From positions 1-47,427 of the forward strand of contig JAAWCD010000063.1 in NCBI GenBank assembly GCA_022793095.1: DNA of 47,427 nucleotides, given 5' to 3'. This stretch comes from Oscillospiraceae bacterium. Lineage in GTDB: Bacteria > Bacillota > Clostridia > Oscillospirales > Oscillospiraceae. A program made the translations under genes and the position numbers. Positions 14,744-22,591 of this stretch are shown here, piece by piece (the first letter of the stretch is position 1; each line of letters opens with the position of its first letter). The notes beneath the pieces were generated by a model. That model searched no databases. It was not told the origin of the DNA and worked only from the letters and a program-made list of their open reading frames with translations.

Positions 14744-15973
14744 TCAGGCTTTGAGGCTGGCCCGATGGAACACCTTTTTGCCCTTTTTGATGGTCAGACC
14801 ATCTCCGGACAGGTCCTCCGCCGTATATTGAGCGTCGATGGAGGGCACCTTGGCGCCGTTGACCTCCACGCCGTTCTGCTGGACCAGCCGCCGGGCCTCG
14901 CCCTTGGAGGGGACCAGGCCACACTTGAGCATGAGGTCCAGAATCCCGATAGCGCCCTCGGTCAGGTCCGCCCCGGTCAGTTCCGTGGAGGGCATGTTGG
15001 ACAAATCGCCGCCCTGGGCGAAGAGGCCCTTGGCAGTCTCCCTGGCCTTGCCGGCCTCCTCCTCGCCGTGGACCATCTTTGTCAGCTCGTAGGCTAGGAT
15101 TTCCTTGGCGGTATTGAGCTGGCTGCCCTCCCAGCGCTCCATTTCGTCAATCTGCTCCAGAGGCAGGAAGGTGAGCAGGCGGATGCACTTCAGCACGTCC
15201 GCGTCGTCCACATTCCGCCAGTACTGGTAGAAGTCATAGGGAGCGGTCTTGTTGGGGTCCAGCCAGACGGCGTTCCCGGCGGTCTTGCCCATCTTGTTGC
15301 CCTGGGAGTCGGTGAGCAGGGTGATGGTCATGCAGTGGGCATCCTTGCCCAGCTTGCGCCGGATGAGTTCGGTGCCGCCCAGCATGTTGGACCACTGATC
15401 GTTTCCGCCGAACTGCATGTTGCAGCCGTAGTGCTGGAACATGTGGTAAAAGTCGTAGGACTGCATAATCATATAGTTGAATTCCAGGAAGGACAGGCCC
15501 TTTTCCATCCGCTGCTTGTAGCACTCCGCCCGCAGCATATTGTTCACGGAAAAGCAGGCGCCCACCTCCCGCAGGAGGTCCACGTAATTCAGACTGAGCA
15601 GCCAATCAGCGTTGTTGAGCATGACTGCCTTGCCCTCGCCGAAGTCGATGAACCGCTCCATCTGCCGCTTGAAGCAAGCGGCGTTGTGGTCGATGTCCTC
15701 CTTGGTCAGCATTTTCCGCATGTCGGTCCGGCCGGAGGGGTCGCCGATCATGGTGGTGCCGCCGCCGATGAGAGCGATGGGCCGGTTTCCGGCCATTTGC
15801 AGCCGCTTCATCAGGGTCAGCGCCATGAAGTGGCCGGCGGTCAGGCTGTCCGCCGTGCAGTCAAAGCCAATGTAGAAGGTGGCCTTGCCGTTGTTAATCA
15901 TATCCCGGATTTCGTCCTCATTGGTGACCTGGGCGATGAGCCCCCGGGCGGTCAGTTCCTCGTAAAGCGTCAT
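14744..15973 (-). CDS. tyrS: Tyrosyl-tRNA synthetase
   Basis: The 409-residue class I synthetase activates tyrosine and charges tRNA-Tyr. It has a normal order: FYIGFDCTADSLTAGHF (HIGH-type region), the tyrosine-binding QSYDF and GGNDQW, the KMSKS-type loop GNKMGKT, and a C-terminal S4 RNA-binding domain. ATG 15973 follows AGGAGA; the longer in-frame form would include the repeat and the T-box terminator and is rejected. Upstream are an HT element and a tyrosine T-box, so expression should rise when tRNA-Tyr is uncharged. Confidence 0.97.
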   Translation of the reverse strand: MTLYEELTARGLIAQVTNEDEIRDMINNGKATFYIGFDCTADSLTAGHFMALTLMKRLQMAGNRPIALIGGGTTMIGDPSGRTDMRKMLTKEDIDHNAACFKRQMERFIDFGEGKAVMLNNADWLLSLNYVDLLREVGACFSVNNMLRAECYKQRMEKGLSFLEFNYMIMQSYDFYHMFQHYGCNMQFGGNDQWSNMLGGTELIRRKLGKDAHCMTITLLTDSQGNKMGKTAGNAVWLDPNKTAPYDFYQYWRNVDDADVLKCIRLLTFLPLEQIDEMERWEGSQLNTAKEILAYELTKMVHGEEEAGKARETAKGLFAQGGDLSNMPSTELTGADLTEGAIGILDLMLKCGLVPSKGEARRLVQQNGVEVNGAKVPSIDAQYTAEDLSGDGLTIKKGKKVFHRASLKA

Positions 15974-16000
15974 GGTTCTTCTCCTTTGTCGTTGTTGTCC

Positions 16001-16045
16001 CTTTCTTTTTCTTGTAAGAAAAGCGGCAAAAAGAATTTCAAACGG
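16001..16045 (-). repeat. HT element before tyrS
   Basis: Read on the minus strand: tail CCGTTTGAAATTCTTTTTG, then a degenerate hairpin CTTTTCTTACAAGAAAAAG, ending 27 nt before the tyrS ATG, between the T-box terminator and the gene. Confidence 0.75.
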
Positions 16046-16074
16046 TGTTTTGCGGAAAACTGGATGAGAACCGC

Positions 16075-16340
16075 AAAAATGCCCCCTGTCCCGTGGGGGA
16101 CAGAGGGCGAGCGTTCGCGGTACCACCTCTGGCTTGTCCCTTCCTCGCGGAAGGAGACCTCAGGCCGTGTTGGCACACGGCAGCGCGGTAACGGGCGCAC
16201 CCGGCACAGCCCTACTGCGAAACGGTTCAGGCGGCGGCTCGGAGGGGTATTCACATCCGCCGCTCTCCCCCTCTCACCGGCCGGGGGCTCTCTTTGCAGC
16301 GGGGGAGGATGCTACTCTTCCTCGTCAAAGCTATCAATAA
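16075..16340 (-). ncRNA. Tyrosine T-box leader of tyrS
   Basis: In transcript order: AGAGAG (16288-16293) and GGTGAGAG of Stem I, specifier GAATACC with TAC (Tyr) at 16247-16249, and the T-box TGGTACCGCG (16117-16126) in the antiterminator. A competing terminator hairpin follows at 16081-16108 with a T-run at 16075-16079. Uncharged tRNA-Tyr should pair with specifier and T-box and allow read-through into tyrS. Confidence 0.93.
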
Positions 16341-16346
16341 TGGAGT

Positions 16347-16375
16347 ATTATAGCCGCTCTGCCCTGCCTTGTCAA
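16347..16375 (-). promoter_or_regulatory. tyrS T-box promoter
   Basis: Consensus TTGACA (16370-16375) and TATAAT (16347-16352) with a 17-bp spacer on the minus strand. Confidence 0.93.
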
Positions 16376-16406
16376 CCAGATTTTGAAAAAAGGTTCCGAA
16401 AAGAAC

Positions 16407-16435
16407 TTGACAGCGGGGGAACGCTGTGGTAGAAT
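16407..16435 (+). promoter_or_regulatory. Promoter of the rpmG leader
   Basis: TTGACA (16407-16412) and TAGAAT (16430-16435), 17-bp spacer, divergent from the tyrS promoter with only about 30 bp between the two -35 boxes. Confidence 0.88.
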
Positions 16436-16441
16436 AACGCT

Positions 16442-16847
16442 ACCTATAAAAGGGGTTTATTTTTTATGCACTTTTACACCCCTTGCCGCTGGAATGTTCC
16501 GCGGGAGTAGGGAGGCAGAAACCTGCCGGAACCAATCGAAGCTGACGCGCGGCCTGGTCCTTTGGGAGCGGTCCGCGCTTGGAAGGGCTGGATTTCGGCA
16601 AAACGGGTCCCTGGGGACAAGCTGCCGGAATCCGGCATTTTTTGTCCCAGGCTTACCGAAGGAACTGATGATTGAATCCACGCACACGTCTTGACGGCAA
16701 AATTTCCGTCTGGACTTCGTGAAAAAAGTTTGAAATCCGTTAGGATTCCTGTACTTTTTGTCACTCGCCAGACAAAAATTTTGCTCGCCAATCCGCACAC
16801 GCCGATTCAATCAGCGGTTCCCGAATCAAAAAAGGAGGTGCCGCAAC
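16442..16847 (+). ncRNA. Long structured leader or small RNA upstream of rpmG, class unknown
   Basis: About 400 nt without a convincing gene. Visible structure: CCGC-GGAA/TTCC-GCGG near 16487, GGCAG-AAAC-CTGCC near 16515, GCGCGG/CCGCGC near 16535-16580, TGCCGG/CCGGCA followed by six T (16623-16643), TTTTTGTC/GACAAAAA (16756-16779), and a 10-bp inverted repeat TGATTGAATC/GATTCAATCA (16669-16678 and 16804-16813). The T-run hairpin at 16643 would give a roughly 200-nt RNA. It may be an attenuated leader or an independent RNA followed by a second weak promoter. I could not match it to 6S, SRP or a known riboswitch. Confidence 0.5.
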
Positions 16848-17012
16848 ATGGCCAAGGCTGGCGCGCGTATCAAGATCACTCTGAGATGCTCTGAGTGCAA
16901 GCAGCGCAATTACAACACCACGAAGAACAAGAAGAACAACCCCGACCGTCTCGAGATGAACAAGTACTGCCCCTTTTGCAGAAAGCATACAGTGCACAAC
17001 GAGACCAAGTAA
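16848..17012 (+). CDS. rpmG: 50S ribosomal protein L33
   Basis: The 54-residue protein begins [13 protein letters not shown] and carries two CxxC pairs (CSEC and CPFC), the zinc-binding form of L33. It is a component of the large ribosomal subunit near the E site. A perfect AAAGGAGGTG lies 7 nt before ATG 16848. It heads a unit with secE and nusG, a typical order in Clostridia. The Cys-containing form suggests that it is the zinc-replete paralogue. Confidence 0.97.
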   Translation: MAKAGARIKITLRCSECKQRNYNTTKNKKNNPDRLEMNKYCPFCRKHTVHNETK

Positions 17013-17161
17013 TCCGTGAGGGGCGTCCGGCGCGGCAGCGCCGGAGTTGAACAACGGCGTGCCGCTCGCCGCAAAGCGGCAACCGCAGCACCTGCCGGAG
17101 TCCTCCGGCGGACGGAGGAACTCAGGGGCTTGTTTGTGTGCGGCGGCGCATGGAGGTTTTA

Positions 17162-17446
17162 ATGGCAGAAAACGAAAACAAGGTCGAAAAGGTCGAGAAA
17201 AAGGCCGAAAAGAAGACCGAGAAAAAGCCGGACAAGAAGCCCGGCTTCTTCGATCGTGTGAAGCGCTGGTTCCGCGAGATGAAGAGCGAGCTGAAGAAGG
17301 TCCAGTGGCCGACCCGCAAGCAGACGGTCAACAACACGCTGATTGTCATTGCCTGCGTCATCGTGGTCGGCGTCTGCATCTGGGTGTTCGACGCGCTGGC
17401 CGGCGCGGTTGTCCGGGCGCTGATCCACCTGTCGCAAAGCTTGTAA
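17162..17446 (+). CDS. secE: Preprotein translocase subunit SecE
   Basis: The 94-residue product has a long charged Lys/Glu-rich N-terminus, the conserved amphipathic segment WFREMKSELKKVQWPTRKQ, and a single membrane helix (about residues 61-82). This is the one-helix SecE form of most bacteria; SecE clamps SecY in the translocon. GGAGG lies directly before ATG 17162; an ATG at 17138 lacks a good binding site. The gap to rpmG holds small GC-rich stems such as CCGGCG/CGCCGG. nusG follows after 12 nt. Confidence 0.95.
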   Translation: MAENENKVEKVEKKAEKKTEKKPDKKPGFFDRVKRWFREMKSELKKVQWPTRKQTVNNTLIVIACVIVVGVCIWVFDALAGAVVRALIHLSQSL

Positions 17447-17458
17447 AAGGGGAACGAC

Positions 17459-17983
17459 ATGTCGGAAAGTGCAAAGTGGTATGTGGTCCATACCTATTCC
17501 GGTTATGAAAACACTGTCGCCACCACCATTCAGAAGCACGTGGACAACCGCGGACTTCACGAACTGATTCAGGAGGTCTCCATTCCCCTGGAGACCGTTA
17601 CCGAGTACACGGACGGCGGCCCGAAGACGGTGGAACGCAAGGTGTTCCCCGGCTATGTGCTGGTCAAGATGGTGCTCACCGACGAGAGCTGGCACGTGGT
17701 CCGCAATGTGCGGGGCGTCACGGGCTTCGTCGGCTCCGGGAACAAGGCGATTCCGCTGACCGAGGATGAGATCGCCGCCCTGGGCGTGGAGAAGCGGGAA
17801 GTGGTCGTCTCCTACAGCGAGGGCGACAGCGTCAAAATCACCGACGGCGCTTTGGAGTCCTTCATCGGCACGGTGGAGGAAATCGACGTGGACAAGAACA
17901 AGGTCCGCGTGGTCGTTTCCATGTTCGGACGGGAAACCCCCGTCGAGCTGGAGCTGGACCAGGTCGAACTGGTTCAGGCGTGA
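17459..17983 (+). CDS. nusG: Transcription antitermination factor NusG
   Basis: The 174-residue protein has the NGN domain opening [15 protein letters not shown], the FPGYVLVKM block and GVTGFVG, followed by a C-terminal KOW domain ([19 protein letters not shown]). It binds RNA polymerase and modulates pausing and Rho-related termination. ATG 17459 follows AAAAGGGG. It is co-transcribed with secE. An HT pair of 115 bp lies between its stop and rplK. Confidence 0.97.
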   Translation: MSESAKWYVVHTYSGYENTVATTIQKHVDNRGLHELIQEVSIPLETVTEYTDGGPKTVERKVFPGYVLVKMVLTDESWHVVRNVRGVTGFVGSGNKAIPLTEDEIAALGVEKREVVVSYSEGDSVKITDGALESFIGTVEEIDVDKNKVRVVVSMFGRETPVELELDQVELVQA

Positions 17984-18003
17984 GATTCTCTAACGAGGTT
18001 TTC

Positions 18004-18048
18004 GGTTCTTTTTCTTGAAAGAAAAAGAACCAAAAAGAACTTTGAACG
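18004..18048 (-). repeat. HT element, 3' copy of nusG
   Basis: Hairpin GGTTCTTTTTCTT/AAGAAAAAGAACC followed by tail CAAAAAGAACTTTGAACG, 20 nt after the nusG stop. It is the left half of the 115-bp pair 18004-18118. Confidence 0.85.
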
Positions 18049-18078
18049 ATGTTCTCCCGCCAATCTGCCGGTAGAAAC

Positions 18079-18118
18079 AGCTTGAAGTTCTTTGCCAAGC
18101 TTTCTTTCAGGAAAGCGG
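18079..18118 (+). repeat. HT element (GCTTTC subtype) before rplK
   Basis: Tail CAGCTTGAAGTTCTTTGCC, then AAGCTTTC/GAAAGCGG. The hairpin faces rplK but ends 85 nt before it, farther than for other copies. Confidence 0.8.
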
Positions 18119-18203
18119 CGGAAGTGGGAGGAGCGGAACGCTCCGCCAGAGAGGCGCGCCTTTGCGCGCCGTCAACCACATTTATTCATAGGAGGTGCTC
18201 TTC

Positions 18204-18629
18204 GTGGCACAAAAAGTAACTGGTTATGTGAAGCTGCAAATCCCCGCGGGTAAGGCGACTCCCGCCCCCCCGGTGGGCCCTGCCCTGGGCCAGCACGGCA
18301 TTAACATTGCCGCCTTCACCAAGGAATTCAACGAGCGGACCAAGAACGACATGGGCATGATTATCCCCGTGGTCATCACCGTCTATGCCGACCGCTCCTT
18401 TACCTTTATTACCAAAACTCCCCCCGCGGCGGTCCTCATCAAGAAGGCCTGCAACATCGAGTCCGGCTCCGGCGTGCCCAACAAGACCAAGGTGGCCACC
18501 ATCAGCAAGGAAGATGTCCGCAAGATCGCGGAAACCAAGATGCCCGACCTGAACGCGTCCAGCGTCGAGTCCGCCATGAGCATGATCGCCGGTACTGCCC
18601 GCTCCATGGGCGTTGTCGTCGGCGAATAA
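18204..18629 (+). CDS. rplK: 50S ribosomal protein L11
   Basis: The 141-residue protein starts [31 protein letters not shown], the L11 N-terminal domain with its Pro-rich linker, and ends with the rRNA-binding C-terminal domain. It forms the L11 stalk base where GTPase factors act. The start is GTG 18204, with AGGAGGTG 6-12 nt upstream; another GTG at 18195 overlaps this site. rplA follows after 14 nt. Confidence 0.97.
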   Translation: MAQKVTGYVKLQIPAGKATPAPPVGPALGQHGINIAAFTKEFNERTKNDMGMIIPVVITVYADRSFTFITKTPPAAVLIKKACNIESGSGVPNKTKVATISKEDVRKIAETKMPDLNASSVESAMSMIAGTARSMGVVVGE

Positions 18630-18643
18630 GGGGAGGTCAAACC

Positions 18644-19336
18644 ATGTTTAGAGGAAAGAAATATAAAGAGAGCGCCAAGCAGGTAGACAAGGCGATGCTC
18701 TATGACCCCAGCGACGCCATGGGTTTGGTCGTGAAGACCGCCCCCGCCAAATTTGACGAGACCGTCGAGCTTCATGTGAAGCTGGGTGTGGACTCCCGCC
18801 ACGCTGACCAGCAGGTCCGCGGCGCCATTGTTCTGCCCCACGGCACCGGCAAGACCCAGCGTGTGCTGGTCTTTGCCAAGGCCGCCAAGGCTGACGAGGC
18901 CCGTGAGGCCGGCGCCGACTACGTGGGCGATATGGACCTGGTGGAGAAGATCCAGAAGGAGAACTGGTTTGAGTTCGACGTGGTCGTTGCTACGCCCGAT
19001 ATGATGGGCGTGGTGGGCCGTCTGGGTAAGGTTCTGGGCCCCAAGGGCCTGATGCCCTCCCCCAAGGCTGGCACCGTCACCATGGATGTGACCAAGGCCG
19101 TCAACGAGATCAAGGCCGGTAAGGTGGAGTACCGTCTGGACAAGACCAACATCATCCACTGCCCCATCGGCAAGGTCTCCTTTGGCCCTGAGAAGCTGAC
19201 CGAGAACTTTACGGCTCTGATGGGCGCGGTCATCAAGGCCAAGCCTGCCGCCGCCAAGGGCCAGTATGTGAGAAGCTGCGTCGTGGCTTCCACCATGGGC
19301 CCCGGCGTCAAGGTCAACGCTGCCAAGCTGATCTGA
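18644..19336 (+). CDS. rplA: 50S ribosomal protein L1
   Basis: The 230-residue protein has the L1 pattern: an N-terminal block with [10 protein letters not shown], the central [30 protein letters not shown] and a C-terminal half returning to domain I. L1 binds the mobile L1 stalk of 23S rRNA and in many bacteria represses its own operon. GGGAGG lies before ATG 18644. A GC-rich hairpin follows the stop. Confidence 0.97.
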   Translation: MFRGKKYKESAKQVDKAMLYDPSDAMGLVVKTAPAKFDETVELHVKLGVDSRHADQQVRGAIVLPHGTGKTQRVLVFAKAAKADEAREAGADYVGDMDLVEKIQKENWFEFDVVVATPDMMGVVGRLGKVLGPKGLMPSPKAGTVTMDVTKAVNEIKAGKVEYRLDKTNIIHCPIGKVSFGPEKLTENFTALMGAVIKAKPAAAKGQYVRSCVVASTMGPGVKVNAAKLI

Positions 19337-19342
19337 GCATCT

Positions 19343-19374
19343 GCCGGGAAACCCGCATTTTGGCGGGTTTCCCG
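19343..19374 (+). terminator. Hairpin after rplA
   Basis: CCGGGAAACCCG/CGGGTTTCCCGG with an 8-nt loop, but only a weak T-stretch beyond, so termination may be partial. Confidence 0.6.
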
Positions 19375-19404
19375 GTGAAAATTTGATTATATCTGCAAAA
19401 GCCC

Positions 19405-19434
19405 TTGACAAGAAAGGGGAATTGCTGGTATAAT
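19405..19434 (+). promoter_or_regulatory. rplJL promoter
   Basis: TTGACA (19405-19410) and TATAAT (19429-19434), 18-bp spacer. Confidence 0.9.
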
Positions 19435-19440
19435 AATAGC

Positions 19441-19566
19441 CGCGTTCAAAGACAGCAGGACACATTTTGTGATAACGGGCGTCTGCCTTCCTGCCGAGAG
19501 TGCTTTCAAGAAAACACTTGACTGTACTGCCTTCCTGTCTTGAGCCGGGAAGGCTTTTTCTATTTA
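19441..19566 (+). ncRNA. L10 ribosomal-protein leader
   Basis: The segment AAAGACAGCAGGACAC...CTTCCTGCCGAGAGTGC, followed by TGCCTTCCTGTCTTGAGCCG and GGAAGGC with a T-run, resembles the L10 leader of Firmicutes, where L10-(L7/L12)4 binds the leader and promotes termination. The last stem, CCTTCC/GGAAGG at about 19531-19556, is the attenuator. Confidence 0.85.
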
Positions 19567-19601
19567 GTGAACGCGAAATTCTGTAGGAGGTGAATTCCAA
19601 C

Positions 19602-20120
19602 ATGCCTAACGCAAAGGTTCTGAGCGAGAAGCAGGCCGTCGTGGCCGCGCTGACCGAACGGCTCCAGAACGCGACCGCCGGTGTGTTCGTGGACTACAAG
19701 GGGATCACCGTCGCTGAGGACACGGCGCTCCGTACCGAGCTCCGGAACAACGAAGTGGAGTACTCTGTCGTCAAGAACACCCTGACCCGGTTTGCCCTGG
19801 ACAAGGTTGGCCTCAACGAGCTGGACAGCGTGCTGAACGGCACCACATCCCTGGCCACCAGCACGGGCGATCCCATCGCTCCCATCCGCATCATCAGCCA
19901 GTACGCGGAGAAGATGAAGGACAAGTTCGAGATCAAGGCCGCCTTCATGGACGGCAAGGTCCTGGACGCGGACTCCATCGCCAGCCTGGCCAAGTTGCCC
20001 TCCAAGCAGGCGCTGCAGGCGCAGGTTCTGGGCACCATGCTGGCTCCCATCACCAGCCTGGCCATCGTACTGAAGGCGATTGCCGAGCAGAACGGCGCTC
20101 CCGCCGAGGCCGCCGAATAA
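19602..20120 (+). CDS. rplJ: 50S ribosomal protein L10
   Basis: The 172-residue protein has the L10 N-terminal rRNA-binding domain (VDYKGITVAEDTALR, YSVVKNTLTRFAL) and a C-terminal helix that carries L7/L12 dimers. AGGAGGTG lies before ATG 19602; four extra in-frame codons upstream overlap this site. It is expressed from its own promoter through the L10 leader and followed by rplL. Confidence 0.97.
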   Translation: MPNAKVLSEKQAVVAALTERLQNATAGVFVDYKGITVAEDTALRTELRNNEVEYSVVKNTLTRFALDKVGLNELDSVLNGTTSLATSTGDPIAPIRIISQYAEKMKDKFEIKAAFMDGKVLDADSIASLAKLPSKQALQAQVLGTMLAPITSLAIVLKAIAEQNGAPAEAAE

Positions 20121-20177
20121 GGGTGAATGTTCCCTTTCATTTGATTTTATAATAACAATATCAGGAGGTAAATTACC

Positions 20178-20552
20178 ATGGCTAGCGAAAAGATTACTGC
20201 TATGATCGAAGAAGTCAAGGCTCTAAGCGTTCTGGAGCTGTCCGAGCTGGTAAAGGCTTTGGAAGAGGAATTCGGCGTTTCCGCCGCTGCGATGGCCGCT
20301 CCCGCCGCTGGCGGCGCTGCCGCTGCTCCCGTGGAGGAGAAGACCGAGTTTGACGTCGTTCTGGCTGACGTGGGCGCTGAGAAGATCAAGGTCATCAAGG
20401 CTGTCCGTGAGATCACCGGTCTGGGTCTGGCTGAGGCCAAGGCTCTGGTCGAGGCGACTCCCAAGGCCGTCAAGGAGGGCGCTTCCAAGGAGGACGCCGA
20501 GGCTCTCAAGGAGAAGCTGGAGGCTGTCGGCGCCAAGGTCGAGCTGAAGTAA
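20178..20552 (+). CDS. rplL: 50S ribosomal protein L7/L12
   Basis: The 124-residue acidic protein has the dimerisation domain (residues 1-33), an Ala-rich hinge ([14 protein letters not shown]) and the factor-binding domain with [20 protein letters not shown]. It recruits translation GTPases to the ribosome. AGGAGGTAAATTACC precedes ATG 20178. A strong terminator follows, and rpoB, its usual neighbour in Firmicutes, is absent. Confidence 0.97.
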   Translation: MASEKITAMIEEVKALSVLELSELVKALEEEFGVSAAAMAAPAAGGAAAAPVEEKTEFDVVLADVGAEKIKVIKAVREITGLGLAEAKALVEATPKAVKEGASKEDAEALKEKLEAVGAKVELK

Positions 20553-20562
20553 GTTCTTCTGG

Positions 20563-20602
20563 AAAGAGGCTATTGGGGCTGTGCCCGATAGCCTCTTTTT
20601 TC
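20563..20602 (+). terminator. rplL terminator
   Basis: Stem AAAGAGGCTAT/ATAGCCTCTTT with an inner GGGC/GCCC, followed by a T-run. Confidence 0.9.
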
Positions 20603-20636
20603 TCTGCCTTTTTTGAAGGAAAAATTGAGATAGAAC

Positions 20637-20681
20637 CAGTTTAAAGTTCTTTTTGCTTCTTTTTCTTTCAAGAAAAAGAAC
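20637..20681 (+). repeat. HT element before the DUF2284 gene
   Basis: Tail CAGTTTAAAGTTCTTTTTG then CTTCTTTTTCTT and AAGAAAAAGAAC, ending 27 nt before ATG 20709. The preceding bases AGATAGAAC match the interior of the pair at 4744-4857, as if half of a pair remains. Confidence 0.85.
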
Positions 20682-20708
20682 AGAAACCATCCAATGGAGG
20701 GAATGTAC

Positions 20709-21242
20709 ATGAAGGAACCGATACAGCTGGCCAAAGAGCTGGGCTTTCACGGCGCGGCGGTCGTTGACACGTCGGAGATTGTGTTTCAGGAGGAGTTCCG
20801 GACCTACTGCGCGGAAAACGTGTGCGGCCAGTACGGCGTGAATTACACTTGCCCGCCGGACTGCGGAACGCCGGAGGAGATGCGGGCGCGGATGCTGGGC
20901 TATTCCAAGGCGTTGGTACTGCAATCAAAATGGGAAGTCCCGGACCTGACAGACATGAGCCAGATCAAACCGGCCAAGGCGGCTCATAATCAGTGGACTC
21001 GAAAGCTGATTGACCAGCTGGAGGAGCCAGGGCTCATGGCCGGGGCCAGCTGCTGCACCCTGTGTTCACCCTGCCTGCTGCCCACAGGGGAACCTTGCCG
21101 CTTCCCGGACCGGCGGTTTTCCTGCCTGTCTGCCTACTGCATCCACGTGCGGGCGCTGGCACAGCGCTGCGGCCTGGAGTATGACTGCAAGGATGGCAAT
21201 CTGTACCTGTTCAGCCTCTTTGCCTTCCAGCCCAAAGTTTAA
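20709..21242 (+). CDS. DUF2284 cysteine-rich metal-binding protein
   Basis: The 177-residue product resembles DUF2284 proteins: an early CAENVCGQYGVNYTCPPDCG cluster and a later CCTLCSPCLLPTGEPCRFPD cluster, together giving many Cys that could hold iron-sulfur or other metal centres. The biochemical role of the family is unknown to me; such genes are common in strict anaerobes. ATG 20709 follows GGAGG by 8 nt; the earlier ATG at 20694 overlaps this site. The stop TAA (21240-21242) lies within the tail GTTTAAAG of the next HT element, so that element may have set the C-terminus. Confidence 0.85.
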   Translation: MKEPIQLAKELGFHGAAVVDTSEIVFQEEFRTYCAENVCGQYGVNYTCPPDCGTPEEMRARMLGYSKALVLQSKWEVPDLTDMSQIKPAKAAHNQWTRKLIDQLEEPGLMAGASCCTLCSPCLLPTGEPCRFPDRRFSCLSAYCIHVRALAQRCGLEYDCKDGNLYLFSLFAFQPKV

Positions 21243-21276
21243 AGTTCTTTTGGTTCTTTTCTTTCAAGAAAAGAAC
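21237..21276 (+). repeat. HT element between DUF2284 and dctP
   Basis: Tail GTTTAAAGTTCTTTTG, then arms GTTCTTTTCTT/AAGAAAAGAAC. The tail overlaps the DUF2284 stop codon. Its hairpin faces the 3' end of the convergent dctP gene 77 bp away. Confidence 0.85.
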
Positions 21277-21283
21277 AGAAAAA

Positions 21284-21323
21284 GGGAGTTCCCCCGCAGA
21301 AATCCTGCGGGGGAACTCCCTTT
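21284..21323. terminator. Bidirectional terminator between DUF2284 and dctP
   Basis: AAAAGGGAGTTCCCCCGCAG pairs with CTGCGGGGGAACTCCCTTTT around a short AAAT loop, with A and T tracts on both sides. Confidence 0.88.
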
Positions 21324-21352
21324 TTGGGAAAGTTGGATGAAAAACGTGCCGT

Positions 21353-22504
21353 TTAGTGCTGCCAATCGTAGTTGGTAATCTCAGCAGCCTTCTCCAGGAT
21401 GGTGGTCATGCCGTCAGTCACACCGTGGGTGTTGGCGCGGTTCATGGCGTCAGCAGCCTTGGCCTCGAAGGTGGCAGCCCAGATCCGGTCAATATCCGTC
21501 TGGCTCAGCTCAACGAACTTGTTGCCGGTGGCGTCCTCAACGGTCTTGATATCGTTGTCAATAGCGTCGTCATAGATGCCAGCGGCATAGGTCTCAGTCT
21601 CGTCAGCGGCCTTCTGGATGCAGTCGCGCTGGGCGCCGGTCAGGCCGTTCCACCAGTCCAGATTGACGGTGAACATGTTGCCGGCGGTGTAGGTGCCGTC
21701 CAGAGACCAGAAGGGCGCAACCTCATACCAGGCCATGGCGACCATGGGGGCAAAACCCATCTGAGTGCTGTTAATCATGCCCCGGTTCAGCGCGTCATAG
21801 CACTCGGGAGGAGTGACGGTGGACACCTGGAAGCCCAGCGCCTCAAAGATGGCAGCGTCGAAGTTGCCGAAGGAGGTGGAGCCGGCCACCATGGAGTCCA
21901 GGTCGGTGTAGGCGTAGTTGGTGCAGAAGGCGTTGGCGCCGCCGGGAATGACATTCAGGTACTTGATGCCCAGGGCCTCAGCCTCGCTCTGAATCAGAGC
22001 GGAGGTCTCGGGATCGTCAAAAATCAGGGTGTTGAAGTAGTCCAGCGCGGCTTGAGTTCCGCCAGGGGCGAAGCCAGGGAAGGACAGGTAGGGCAGGGTG
22101 TCCAGGTGGGGCATGTGGCCCAGGGCGATCATGTCCACCACGCCGTCCGCCACAGCGTCCAGCTCACCCATGGAGTCGAACAGGGTGCCGCCCCAGGTGA
22201 TGTCAACGGTGATCGCTCCGCCGGAGAGCTCGCCCACCTTGTCGATGAAGTACTGCTGGATCTGGCCGCCGGTCTCGGTCTGCTGGAAGGTGGAGGAGTA
22301 CTTGATGGTCAGGGGCTCCACCTCGGCGCCGGCAGGCTCGCCGCCCTGGTTGTCCTCTGCGGGCTGGCTGCCGTCCGCGGGCGTGGTGGCCGGGGGAGCG
22401 GGATTGTTGCTCTGGCCGCCGTTGTTGTCTCCGCCGCAGGCCGCAAGCATACTCAGTGAGAGCACACCGGCCAGGGCGAGCGCGAGAAGCTTCTTCAGTT
22501 TCAT
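21353..22504 (-). CDS. TRAP transporter solute-binding protein, DctP family lipoprotein
   Basis: The 383-residue product has a lipoprotein signal with lipobox LAAC, Cys23, then a Gly/Asn/Pro-rich linker to about residue 70, then a DctP domain. It should be tethered outside the membrane and hand an organic acid or related anion to the DctQM permease. The residues that normally fix the carboxylate are not certain from sequence alone, so the ligand is unknown. ATG 22504 follows AGGAGG; the longer in-frame form runs through the HT element and is rejected. It comes last in the operon dctQ-dctM-dctP. Confidence 0.93.
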   Translation of the reverse strand: MKLKKLLALALAGVLSLSMLAACGGDNNGGQSNNPAPPATTPADGSQPAEDNQGGEPAGAEVEPLTIKYSSTFQQTETGGQIQQYFIDKVGELSGGAITVDITWGGTLFDSMGELDAVADGVVDMIALGHMPHLDTLPYLSFPGFAPGGTQAALDYFNTLIFDDPETSALIQSEAEALGIKYLNVIPGGANAFCTNYAYTDLDSMVAGSTSFGNFDAAIFEALGFQVSTVTPPECYDALNRGMINSTQMGFAPMVAMAWYEVAPFWSLDGTYTAGNMFTVNLDWWNGLTGAQRDCIQKAADETETYAAGIYDDAIDNDIKTVEDATGNKFVELSQTDIDRIWAATFEAKAADAMNRANTHGVTDGMTTILEKAAEITNYDWQH

Positions 22505-22538
22505 TTCATTGCCTCCTGTTACTATGGTTATATTTTCT

Positions 22539-22584
22539 CTTCTTTTTCTTGAAAGAAAAAGAAGCAAAAAGAACGTTAAACTGG
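22539..22584 (-). repeat. HT element between dctM and dctP
   Basis: Minus-strand order: tail CCAGTTTAACGTTCTTTTTG, arms CTTCTTTTTCTT/AAGAAAAAGAAG, ending 34 nt before the dctP ATG. Its tail is only 7 nt from the dctM stop, so it sits inside the operon. Confidence 0.85.
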
Positions 22585-22591
22585 CGATCCC

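Noticed and set aside
16442-16643. 6S RNA or SRP RNA as the identity of the rpmG leader
   Set aside because: The size fits 6S, but I could not pair the ends into a long closing stem with a central bubble, and the SRP core motif is missing.
16457-16810. Minus-strand frames in the rpmG leader
   Set aside because: No start signal and no family resemblance; the region is better explained as structured leader RNA.
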